This document shows, in pieces, positions 14,659 through 23,744 of a DNA stretch of 64,000 nucleotides. Within the stretch, counting starts at the first letter, position 1. Every line of letters starts with the position of its first letter. Source of the DNA: JAEXOD01 sp043805435 (GTDB lineage Bacteria; Bacteroidota; Ignavibacteria; Ignavibacteriales; Melioribacteraceae); contig JAZDHY010000044.1 in the NCBI GenBank assembly GCA_043805435.1, positions 1 through 64,000 of the forward strand, given 5' to 3'. A model generated the notes under the pieces. It ran no database searches. It was given only the letters and a program-made list of their open reading frames with translations, and was not told where the DNA came from. Position numbers and translations under genes: made by a program.

Positions 14659-17445
14659 ATGACTGATATAATTAATAAGATAAATGAAGGGATATTTTAC
14701 TACAATGAAGGAAAAACCGAATTAGCTATCAAAAATTTTTTAGAAGTTTTAGTCGAAGAACCTTTAAATTTTGAAGCAAATCTAAATTTAGCCTACATTT
14801 TTTATATCAAAAAAAAATACAAAAACAGTATTGAATATTCGGTAAAAGGATTTGAAAGTAACCCGGCTGACAGACAGAATACAATTATGCTGATAACTTC
14901 ATTAATTGAATTGAAAAAAAATGAGGATGCTATAAAGTATTTAGAGATCTATTTCAATTGTTCAAAACAAAATGACCAAGTTTTATTAGACTTATATGAA
15001 CGCTTGACTAAAAGAAAATATATTAACAAATCAGCAAAGATTAATTACCCCGGCCTAAACATATTATTCGTGCAGCAATATGCAGGTATTCGTTGTTACA
15101 AATATGCAAAAGCATTACAAAAAAAAGGCCATAAAGTTACTTTATTATACAGTAATTCTAAACCGAGCGAGTTTTATAAAAACTTAAGCGATGATGTATT
15201 TGAAGATTGTATAAAAATGAATAATATTAAGGAATTATGGCAGTATATTGATAACTATGATATTATTCATTGTCATAATGAACCGGATTTTTATACTGTT
15301 TCGGCTCTTGTATGCGACAAACCGGTTATACATGATACTGCGGATTTAATTTCATTAAGGGATGTGGAAAATCCTAATACTGCTTTTTTTGAAGCTCTTG
15401 CCAATAGAGGTGCCTCGGGGAGAATCTATTCAACCCCATACCAACAAGCTGAAGCAGATGCTTTATATTCTCCAATCACAAAATCATTGGTTTTTTATAA
15501 TTATATTTCTGAAGATGATACACCAAAAAGGTTTTTAGATAAATTGTCTTCTTTTGATAATAATATACATATTGTTTATCAGGGGAGTATTAGTTTATAT
15601 AAACATAGAAATTTTATTGACATATTTACTTCTATTGCAGATAATAATACACACATTCATATCTATCCATCACGTTTGGATGAAGAATTAAAAAACTTCT
15701 TTTCCCAATTTCCAAATATTCATTATTACAATCCGTTATCTCCTACGGAAATTATGACCGAGATGACAAAATATGATATAGGGATAATTCCATGGAATTT
15801 GGAACTGGGGCAAAAGAGATTTTTAGACACTACAATAGCAAATAAACTATTTGAGTATTTAGCGGCCGGGCTGCCTGTATTAACATCAAGTGTTGAATCG
15901 TATGAAGATTATTTTGCACAAAATAAAGTTGGTGTAACTTTTGAAAAAATAAATGAAATTCCTGCTAAAATAAGTCAATTGATTAAATTAAAAGAAACAA
16001 CCGATTTTACAAAATATGCAATAACTTATGAAAGTAAAATATATTTATTAGAAGAGTTTTATTTTAATTTAATTAAAGAATACTGTACCAATAAAAAAAA
16101 TGTACCTGAAAGATACAAAAAATTATTATCTGAATATGAACTGGCAATTGTTAAAATATCAAATGAAGATTTGTTTCTTACTAGGCAGACAATAAGTATT
16201 GATGAAAATGTTAAAAAGAAAATTAATACAGCAAATGCAGAAACCGAAAAAAAATATGTTTTTTTTGTTGTTCCTTATATTGAAGATGTTGGAGGTGCAG
16301 CTTTAACAATTAAAGAATTGTCGAATAATTTTAGGCAAAGAGGTTATTATACTGCAATAATTGCAAACAATTATTCAGAAAAAGACTTTATGGGTATTAA
16401 AAGTGATTTTAATTTATTGTTTACTTGTGATGTTGTTAATTTAGGAATTTTACCCTCTGAACAAGAAAATACTAAATTTTACGATTATTTTAATAAAATG
16501 TTTTACGATTTTGAAATAACTTTGGTTATTGGGTTTCCATTTACTACAAGTTATTATTTGGAATATTGTTATGCTAAGAATAAATTTGGATTAATTCATT
16601 ATGTTACATACGAACCCAATTTAAGCGGTACAGATTTGGAATTGAAGAAAAAATTTGTTTTTTGTGCACAAAAAAGACTATGTTTTATTACAAATGCTGA
16701 TAGTAAAGGTGTTTGTAAAAACGTTGGTTTGGATTATTTATATGCAAATAACAATACAAATTTAATTGGAATTCCTATTAAAGATGTAAGATTATTATTA
16801 AATAAAAATAAAGAATGTTTTAATAAAACAGTATTAAAAGTATTGATAATTAGCAGAATAAGTGCAACTAAAAGTTATGTGTTGAATTTTATTGAAGATG
16901 TTTGCAAACTTATTGTTGATAAAAATTACGATATAAAAGTTACCATAATTGGAGACGGAAATTATCTGCCTGTTATTTTTGAAATAGTTAAAACCTTTAA
17001 TGTTTTTGATAATGTGCAAATTCTTCAACCCCATTTCCCCTTAAATTACGACTTCCTTTTAGAACATGATATTGCAGTAGAAATGGGAACATCGGCCCTT
17101 ATGACAACGTCTTTGGGCATTCCCACACTTTGTGCCATACCTACTTTGTGGTTTAATTATTTTTCCGGTTTTTCCGGTTATGCAGGTACATTAGGATTTG
17201 TTGGTGTGGATTTTGATTATTTTGAAGATGAATATAAACAACAATTTCAAAAAGATACTTTTTTTAATATTATAAAAGAAATTTATAACAGGGAAGATAG
17301 AGTAGAATATTTAAAGAATTTGTCAGTTTTATCCAAAAAATATATAATATCTAATTTAAGTAAGTTTGAAACTGATCAGATTGTCGATAAAATTTTTGAA
17401 GTAGTTGAAATAGACAAAAAAACGGATAGTCATAATATGGATTAG
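14659..17445 (+). CDS. TPR protein with two GT-B glycosyltransferase domains
   Basis: 928 residues. An N-terminal TPR segment (about 1-120) is followed by a first GT-B domain (about 128-480: ILFVQQYAGIRCYKYAKAL start, DIIHCHNEP in the middle, NKLFEYLAAGLPVLTS at the nucleotide-sugar end, as in family 4). A linker leads to a second GT-B domain (about 530-915: VVPYIEDVGGAALTIKEL start and EMGTSALMTTSLGIPTL at the donor site). No membrane segment is present. The protein starts a run of TPR/glycosyltransferase genes that leads toward flagellin. It probably builds a glycan with two sugar types on a TPR-bound acceptor; acceptor identity is inference. Confidence 0.82.
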   Translation: MTDIINKINEGIFYYNEGKTELAIKNFLEVLVEEPLNFEANLNLAYIFYIKKKYKNSIEYSVKGFESNPADRQNTIMLITSLIELKKNEDAIKYLEIYFNCSKQNDQVLLDLYERLTKRKYINKSAKINYPGLNILFVQQYAGIRCYKYAKALQKKGHKVTLLYSNSKPSEFYKNLSDDVFEDCIKMNNIKELWQYIDNYDIIHCHNEPDFYTVSALVCDKPVIHDTADLISLRDVENPNTAFFEALANRGASGRIYSTPYQQAEADALYSPITKSLVFYNYISEDDTPKRFLDKLSSFDNNIHIVYQGSISLYKHRNFIDIFTSIADNNTHIHIYPSRLDEELKNFFSQFPNIHYYNPLSPTEIMTEMTKYDIGIIPWNLELGQKRFLDTTIANKLFEYLAAGLPVLTSSVESYEDYFAQNKVGVTFEKINEIPAKISQLIKLKETTDFTKYAITYESKIYLLEEFYFNLIKEYCTNKKNVPERYKKLLSEYELAIVKISNEDLFLTRQTISIDENVKKKINTANAETEKKYVFFVVPYIEDVGGAALTIKELSNNFRQRGYYTAIIANNYSEKDFMGIKSDFNLLFTCDVVNLGILPSEQENTKFYDYFNKMFYDFEITLVIGFPFTTSYYLEYCYAKNKFGLIHYVTYEPNLSGTDLELKKKFVFCAQKRLCFITNADSKGVCKNVGLDYLYANNNTNLIGIPIKDVRLLLNKNKECFNKTVLKVLIISRISATKSYVLNFIEDVCKLIVDKNYDIKVTIIGDGNYLPVIFEIVKTFNVFDNVQILQPHFPLNYDFLLEHDIAVEMGTSALMTTSLGIPTLCAIPTLWFNYFSGFSGYAGTLGFVGVDFDYFEDEYKQQFQKDTFFNIIKEIYNREDRVEYLKNLSVLSKKYIISNLSKFETDQIVDKIFEVVEIDKKTDSHNMD

Positions 17446-17597
17446 GGGAATTATGGCTAAATATGTACATGTGGTAAATATTATACAGTTGTTTCTTCTT
17501 TATGTCTAAAAACATATTAATAATAGTTGTTTTTTTGCATAATAATTGGCAAATTATTTGATATATTTAAATAATTTAAATTAAAATATTCTTTTTA

Positions 17598-20018
17598 ATG
17601 GTTAATGTGTTTGACTTAGAAAAATTACTAAATATTAAAACTAAAATTGCAAAGTCTTCAAACTTTGCTCCTATTGATATTATCTTTTTAACGTATGAAA
17701 GATTGGATTATTTTGTTAAAACAATAAATAATCTTATCCTAAATACAAAATATCCATATAGAATTATTATAGTTGATAATAATAGTGGAGTAGAGTTTAA
17801 AGAGTTTTTACAAAACAACCGGTTGCTTTTTGATGAAATAATTTTTAATACTAAAAATGAATGGACTGAAGCTTTTCAAAAAGGAATTGACAAAAGTAGA
17901 TCCGATCCGTTTATAGTAAGCGACCCTGATATTATTGTTCCTAAATTGGAAGGGAAGTGCTGGCTAGAAAGCGTTATTGACTTGCACAATTTATATGATG
18001 ATATTGGTTTATTAGCTCTAAATTTAGACAACTCTAATTTACCGCCAAAACTTTCGGATGTATATTTAGGAACTAAAGAAATTTACAACAACGAGATCAC
18101 TTTGTCTAATGTAGGCACTGTTTTTCAGTCAATTAAACGAAAATATTTTAATTTTAATTATGTTACCGATTGGGAAACATGTGAACGAATTAGAAGAAAT
18201 GGCGGGAAAGTTGGGTTTACTAAAAATATTATTGCTTATCACATAGGTTGGAATGAAGAAACCGATTATCCCAATTATATTATAGATAAGTACGAGTATT
18301 TTAAAGAGCATTACGGGGTTGATACATATTTATTATATCTTACAGACGAAAAACTTATTTCAAAAATTAGAGGACGTACTGACCAGTATTATAATAACAG
18401 CCGCCCCGAAATACAGAAGATGGTAAGTCAAAAGGCCAAAAAAATATTGGATGTTGGATGTGCTGCCGGACATTTGGGCTATGAATTAAAAAAACAGCTG
18501 GGTGCCGAAGTTTGGGGAATAGAAATTGTTGAAGATGTTGCAAATAAAGCAGCAAAAAAAATAGATTTTGTAATAAATTTAGCTGTTGAAAATGCTATTG
18601 AAAAATTACCGGATAATTATTTTGATACTATTATTTTTGCAGATGTTTTAGAGCATTTAGTTAATCCTGAATTTGTTTTAGAACAAATAAAAAGCAAATT
18701 AAAAGATGATGGAGAACTGATTATAAGCATTCCAAATGTTTTACATTGGTCTGTATTGTTGGGTCTGTTTAATGGTAAATGGGAATATCAGGACGCCGGA
18801 ATTTTAGATAAAACACACCTTAGATTTTTTACAAAATCAAGTATGATCCAAATGCTTAATAAAATAGGTTATAAAGTTTATTATGCTTTTCCAACCTTAT
18901 TACAGCAGTCGTTTACTTTTCCTGTTTCGTTTTACAATAGTTTGGAAGAAATGGGAATAAATAACAGTACAATTAAAGAAGAAACAAATTTTTATCAATT
19001 TGTATTTAAAGTATTCAAAACTGAATTTGTTGAAGTTTCTATAATAATACCTTTTTATAATCAGTCGGAAAATACGTTACTAACGGTTCATTCTATTTTA
19101 AACCATACAAAAGCATTAGTAGAGATAATATTAATAGATAACGGAAGCACGGAAGAAGAAAATAGAATTGTTGCCGAATCGATTAAAAATTATGAAGTTG
19201 TTACAATTATTAAAAATGAAACTAATTTGGGATTTCCGAAAGCCGTTAATCAAGGTATTCTATTATCTAAGGGTAAACATATAATTATTGCAAATAACGA
19301 TCTTATTGTTACGGATGGTTCAATTGAAAGGATGCTGCAACTTGCCGAAATTGAAAATGTGGGGATTGTTGGTTCTTTGACAAATAAGGGAAGTGGTTTA
19401 CAGATTGATCCAAAGGCTAAGTATAATAGTTTAGAAGAAATGACTTTGTATGCTGAGTCTATAAAAAAGAAAAATCATTTACAGTATTTAGAGTATCCTC
19501 GAATTGCGTTTATATTTGTACTTATAAAACGAGAAGTTATAGAGACCATTGGCGGATTGGATGAAAGATTTAGTCCCGGTAATTATGAAGATGATGATTT
19601 TTGTTTGCGGAGTTTTTTGAGTGGATTTAAAGCAGTTATTGCTTTTGATGTTTTTATACATCATTTTGGCTCAAAAAGTTTTTTATTGGATGGTATTAAC
19701 AAATACAAGCAACTTTTGGACATAAACAAGCAAAAATTTATTTCCAAGTGGGGAGATTCTGCCGAAGAAATATGGAAAACCGGAATAGTACCCAAAAGCA
19801 GAAGTCTGGAATATGCTTTAAATGCAGATCATGGTACCCACTTTTTACTTAGAGCACTTGATAATATTTCTAATGAAGAGTATGATTTAGCTAAAGAAAA
19901 TATTGATAAAGTTTTTGAAATATCTAAGGAAAAAAACTTAGAAAGCATAAATTCGGTAAAATTGGAAGAATTAGAAAAATTAAGAATTCAAATTTATGAA
20001 AAAGTGCAAAAAAAATAA
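17598..20018 (+). CDS. GT2-methyltransferase-GT2 triple fusion
   Basis: 806 residues with three catalytic domains. A GT-A family 2 domain (about 20-265) has IIVDNNSG and VSDPDI as its DXD-like site. A class I methyltransferase (about 275-430) has ILDVGCAAGHLG and FADVLEHLVNPE. A second family 2 domain (about 470-715) has IILIDNGS, NNDL and the late EDDDFCLRSF motif. A helical tail follows. The order suggests addition of a sugar, its methylation and a second addition by one polypeptide. A 152-base AT-rich gap precedes it, and the start has only a weak ribosome-binding site. Confidence 0.85.
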   Translation: MVNVFDLEKLLNIKTKIAKSSNFAPIDIIFLTYERLDYFVKTINNLILNTKYPYRIIIVDNNSGVEFKEFLQNNRLLFDEIIFNTKNEWTEAFQKGIDKSRSDPFIVSDPDIIVPKLEGKCWLESVIDLHNLYDDIGLLALNLDNSNLPPKLSDVYLGTKEIYNNEITLSNVGTVFQSIKRKYFNFNYVTDWETCERIRRNGGKVGFTKNIIAYHIGWNEETDYPNYIIDKYEYFKEHYGVDTYLLYLTDEKLISKIRGRTDQYYNNSRPEIQKMVSQKAKKILDVGCAAGHLGYELKKQLGAEVWGIEIVEDVANKAAKKIDFVINLAVENAIEKLPDNYFDTIIFADVLEHLVNPEFVLEQIKSKLKDDGELIISIPNVLHWSVLLGLFNGKWEYQDAGILDKTHLRFFTKSSMIQMLNKIGYKVYYAFPTLLQQSFTFPVSFYNSLEEMGINNSTIKEETNFYQFVFKVFKTEFVEVSIIIPFYNQSENTLLTVHSILNHTKALVEIILIDNGSTEEENRIVAESIKNYEVVTIIKNETNLGFPKAVNQGILLSKGKHIIIANNDLIVTDGSIERMLQLAEIENVGIVGSLTNKGSGLQIDPKAKYNSLEEMTLYAESIKKKNHLQYLEYPRIAFIFVLIKREVIETIGGLDERFSPGNYEDDDFCLRSFLSGFKAVIAFDVFIHHFGSKSFLLDGINKYKQLLDINKQKFISKWGDSAEEIWKTGIVPKSRSLEYALNADHGTHFLLRALDNISNEEYDLAKENIDKVFEISKEKNLESINSVKLEELEKLRIQIYEKVQKK

Positions 20019-20062
20019 TAAATTTTTTGAAAATAATGAAAAACGAATAAACCGGAGGAAAA

Positions 20063-22198
20063 ATGTCTCGCTTTGAACAATTGTTTAATGAGGCTTACAG
20101 TTACTACAAAAAACAACAATATGATTTGGCCTTACAGAAAATAAAAAAAGCCGAAGAATTACCACACAATATGATAAGTGGAAATATGAGTATTGAAGAA
20201 CTTAATATTTTTAAAGGAACTGTATTGTTTTTATTCGGTGATTTTGAAAATGCACAAAAAGCATTTGTTGAAGTGTTAAAAGAAGTTCCAAAATCGGTTG
20301 AAGCTTGCATTGGACTTGGAAAAACATATTATGCCGCAAATATGAAATATGAAGCCAAAACCATGTTTGAATGGGCAGTTAAAAATGATGAAAATAATAA
20401 ACAAGCCCTTGAAGCCTTATCATCAATAAATATAGTTCTTGGCTTTGATGAAAAACATAATAGTCTGTTTTTGGAAGAAAACAATACTTCAGAAAGAAGT
20501 GATTTTAATATTATTTATGATTCAGCCTATGAAAAATTTTTATCAAATAATTTTGAATTAGCCTTGGAAGAATTAAATAATCTTGAAAATCTTTTTAATG
20601 AAGATCTAAATATGCTTAAAGGAAATTTGTATTTAGCACTAGAAGATTTGGATAAATGCAAAATTAGTTTTGAGGCTGTCCTTAAAGCTAATTCGCAATC
20701 GGTATCTGCTTATAATGGTTTAGGTAAGTTGTTTACAAAGAAAAATATGTTTAAAGATGCAAAAGCTATGTACGAAGTAGCATTAAAAATAGCTCCGCAA
20801 GATAATTTTGCAACTTTAGGTTTAGCTGAAGTTAATGAACGTTTAGGTCTTCCTCCGGTTCATAATATTTATACTTTTTTAGCAGATAAGCAGATTTCGG
20901 AAGAAGTAACTGTTCATCTAAATTCTGCTTATGAATTGTTTGAAGGTGGTAAATTCTCCGAATCTTTGATTAAACTTGACATTGTTGAAAAATTAATTCA
21001 AAACTCAAAAGAAGAAAGAAAAAATGAGTTATTAAGCAGCGTACAAAATTTTAAAGGTTTTAATTATTTAGGCTTAAAAAAATTGGATGAAGCCCATAAC
21101 ATTTTTGAGTATTCCTTACGCCTTAATCCGGGTAGTTCGCAAGCTTGTGCGGGATTAGGTGAATATTTTTATTTGATGAACAGAGACAAAGAATCTAAAA
21201 CAATGTTCGAATGGGCTATTAAAAATAATCCTGATAATTATTTTGCAATACAGGGATTAGCTAAAGTTAATAAAATAATGGAACTTCCATTGGATCATAG
21301 CAGCCTCGATTTAGGTGTTCCGGAAGAGATAAATAATGAATTTATAAATTTAGTTACAAAAGCTTATGAAAATTTTGACGCTAAAAAATTCAACTTGGCT
21401 ATCGAAAATATTGAAGATGCAATAAAGTTGTTATTATCAGTTAATGACGAATATGATTCAAAAAAACAACTTGTTAGTCTTTCAAACTTTAAGGGTTTCA
21501 ATTATTTAAGTTTAGGTGAAAATCAAAAAGCAAAAGAATGTTTTGAATATTCTTTAGAAAAGAATCCGCATTCGTCACAAGCTTCTGCAGGTTTGGGAGA
21601 ATTGTTGTTTTTGGAAGGAAAAGATACAGAAGCAAAAACGATGTATCAGTATGCTTTGGAATACGAACCAAGAAATGCATTTGCAATAGCAGGTTTGCAA
21701 AAAGTTAATAAATCGCTTAATCTTTCTGAAAACGATAATTCGCTTGTACCAAAAGGCAAAAAAGAAAAAACAGAACAGCTTGGCAAACTTGTAGATTCGG
21801 CCTATATTTTGTTTGAAGCAAAAAAATATGAAGACGCATTGATTTTATTAGACGAGGCTGAGTTAATTGTTGAAGATAATTTTAGCAAAGAAGAAAATTA
21901 TGAAACTTTAGCCCGAATTTGCAACTTTAAAGGTTTAACAATACTGTCACTTGGTGATGAAATGAGAGCTAAAAGTAGCTTTGAAAAAGCCTTACAGCTA
22001 AGTCCTCAATCTTCGCAGGCTTGTGCGGGTTTAGGAGAAGTTTTTTACTTGTTAGGAAGAGACGAAGAAGCAAAAGTTATGTATGAATGGGCAGTAAAAA
22101 ACAATGCTAAAAATAATTTTGCAATTGCCGGTCTTGCTAAAGTTAATAAAGAACTTGGACTTTCAGATAATCACAATTCGTTAATGATGGAAAATTAA
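20063..22198 (+). CDS. TPR-only protein built of five ~140-residue modules
   Basis: 711 residues, no catalytic domain. It consists of five related modules ending near residues 137, 276, 418, 566 and 711. Each module has three to four TPR helices pairs, with a conserved core like SSQACAGLGE(V/Y)FYL and a module end such as LGLSDNHNSL. The ribosome-binding site GGAGGA is the best in this block. TPR superhelices bind peptides; flanked on both sides by glycosyltransferases, it may present the protein substrate or scaffold the enzymes. It has no signal peptide, so it is cytoplasmic. Confidence 0.85.
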   Translation: MSRFEQLFNEAYSYYKKQQYDLALQKIKKAEELPHNMISGNMSIEELNIFKGTVLFLFGDFENAQKAFVEVLKEVPKSVEACIGLGKTYYAANMKYEAKTMFEWAVKNDENNKQALEALSSINIVLGFDEKHNSLFLEENNTSERSDFNIIYDSAYEKFLSNNFELALEELNNLENLFNEDLNMLKGNLYLALEDLDKCKISFEAVLKANSQSVSAYNGLGKLFTKKNMFKDAKAMYEVALKIAPQDNFATLGLAEVNERLGLPPVHNIYTFLADKQISEEVTVHLNSAYELFEGGKFSESLIKLDIVEKLIQNSKEERKNELLSSVQNFKGFNYLGLKKLDEAHNIFEYSLRLNPGSSQACAGLGEYFYLMNRDKESKTMFEWAIKNNPDNYFAIQGLAKVNKIMELPLDHSSLDLGVPEEINNEFINLVTKAYENFDAKKFNLAIENIEDAIKLLLSVNDEYDSKKQLVSLSNFKGFNYLSLGENQKAKECFEYSLEKNPHSSQASAGLGELLFLEGKDTEAKTMYQYALEYEPRNAFAIAGLQKVNKSLNLSENDNSLVPKGKKEKTEQLGKLVDSAYILFEAKKYEDALILLDEAELIVEDNFSKEENYETLARICNFKGLTILSLGDEMRAKSSFEKALQLSPQSSQACAGLGEVFYLLGRDEEAKVMYEWAVKNNAKNNFAIAGLAKVNKELGLSDNHNSLMMEN

Positions 22199-22210
22199 AT
22201 AAATTATACT

Positions 22211-23743
22211 ATGACAATAGATAATAACGGATTTTATCTTTCTTTATGTATGATTGTAAAGAACGAAGAAAAGTATTTGGCGGATTGTTTAGAATCGGTA
22301 AAATCAATTGCTGATGAGATAATAATTGTAGATACCGGTTCGAATGATTTGACTGTGGAAATTGCACAAAAATATAACTCCAAAATTTATTATTATCAAT
22401 GGATAAATGATTTTTCATCTGCTCGTAATTTTGCTTTATCAAAATGTTCGGGCAGATGGATACTGTATTTAGATGCTGATGAAAGACTTTCTCCAAAAAG
22501 TTTTACAGAATTAAAAAAATATATTTTAACTGATAATAAATTAGGAGTGTTTTGCAACGTAATTAGTGCCGATTATCAACGAGGCAGCACTAATGTTATG
22601 CAGTATGTAAGATTATTTAAAAATAATCCTAATATAAAATTTGAAGGTGCTGTTCATGAACAAATTGAAGGCTCCTTAAAAAGAGAAGGTTATCAATTCG
22701 GATTTTCCGGTATTGAAATTGAACACATAGGCTATGATGTTAATGGTGAACTTTTAAATCAAAAGGCTGAAAGAAATTTAGAGATTTTGTTAAAAGATTT
22801 TTCTGATAAACCAAATGGATATAAAGCCTTCCATATTGGTTCTACTTATGTTATTCTTGGATTTATTGAAAAGGCAATTAAATATTTTTTGAGTGCAATT
22901 GACGATGAAAATTTGGAAAAAAACCATAAAGCACACTGTTTTAGATATTTAGCTGCGTTTGAATTAAACATAAGTAAAAATTATGATAAGGCGTTGTTTT
23001 ATGCCAATGAAGGTATTAAACTGAATGAAAAACAACCTTTATTAAATATTATTTTAAGTAATATTTATCTTTTTAAAGGAGATTTTGAATTATCGGCTAA
23101 ATATTGTCATTTTGCTTATAAATACAATTATTTACTTAAAAATGAAGCAAATCAAGCCTCGTTTGAAATTATTGTTGACGAGTCGTTAATTGTACAGCAT
23201 ATTATTAATGTTGCAGTTTTAACTTTAAATAAAAATTTATTTAACGATTTTTATAATAAGTTAGCTGATGTTAAATTGGATAATAAATGGGAAAATACTT
23301 TAAAATTATTTAATTTAACATTAAATAATAAAGAAATTGCTTATGAGTTAATGAATGATATAAACTTGTTTTTAAGTGACGAACACTTCGAATCTTTATT
23401 ATTAGCTTTAAACCATTATAACTTAATTGAAAACAAACTTAATTTGTTGGAAAAATTAAAAGAAAAACATAACAGACACTTAGGATTATTATATTTACTG
23501 GCAGAAACTTATTTATCGGCAGGATTTGATAATAATTCACTTGAAGTTTTTGAAGAATATTATTTGTTGGACAAGAAAAATCCAGCAGTTATCAATAACT
23601 TAATTGCGCTAAATTATAAATTAAACAAGATGTCAAAACTTCTTGAGCTTATTGATGATGCAATGGTTGTTTTTAAACCCGATGAACAGATTACTAACAA
23701 ATTAATGGCATTAAGAATAAAATTACTGACCATATTAAAATAA
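22211..23743 (+). CDS. Glycosyltransferase family 2 with C-terminal TPR repeats
   Basis: 510 residues. Residues 8-240 form a GT-A domain of the SunS/TPR type: LCMIVKNEEKYLADCLESV start, IIVDTGSND, ARNFALSKCSG and the DXD site LDADERL near residue 84-90. The C-terminal half carries TPR-like helices (about 200-500). Members with this layout transfer sugars to peptides (SunS, an S-glycosyltransferase) or to cell-surface polymers. It starts 13 bases after the TPR-only protein and ends 2 bases before the next gene, so it is part of one operon. Confidence 0.87.
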   Translation: MTIDNNGFYLSLCMIVKNEEKYLADCLESVKSIADEIIIVDTGSNDLTVEIAQKYNSKIYYYQWINDFSSARNFALSKCSGRWILYLDADERLSPKSFTELKKYILTDNKLGVFCNVISADYQRGSTNVMQYVRLFKNNPNIKFEGAVHEQIEGSLKREGYQFGFSGIEIEHIGYDVNGELLNQKAERNLEILLKDFSDKPNGYKAFHIGSTYVILGFIEKAIKYFLSAIDDENLEKNHKAHCFRYLAAFELNISKNYDKALFYANEGIKLNEKQPLLNIILSNIYLFKGDFELSAKYCHFAYKYNYLLKNEANQASFEIIVDESLIVQHIINVAVLTLNKNLFNDFYNKLADVKLDNKWENTLKLFNLTLNNKEIAYELMNDINLFLSDEHFESLLLALNHYNLIENKLNLLEKLKEKHNRHLGLLYLLAETYLSAGFDNNSLEVFEEYYLLDKKNPAVINNLIALNYKLNKMSKLLELIDDAMVVFKPDEQITNKLMALRIKLLTILK

Positions 23744-23744
23744 A

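Noticed and set aside
17452..17508. 18-codon frame between the first two glycosyltransferase genes
   Set aside because: Too short, no ribosome-binding site or conservation evidence.
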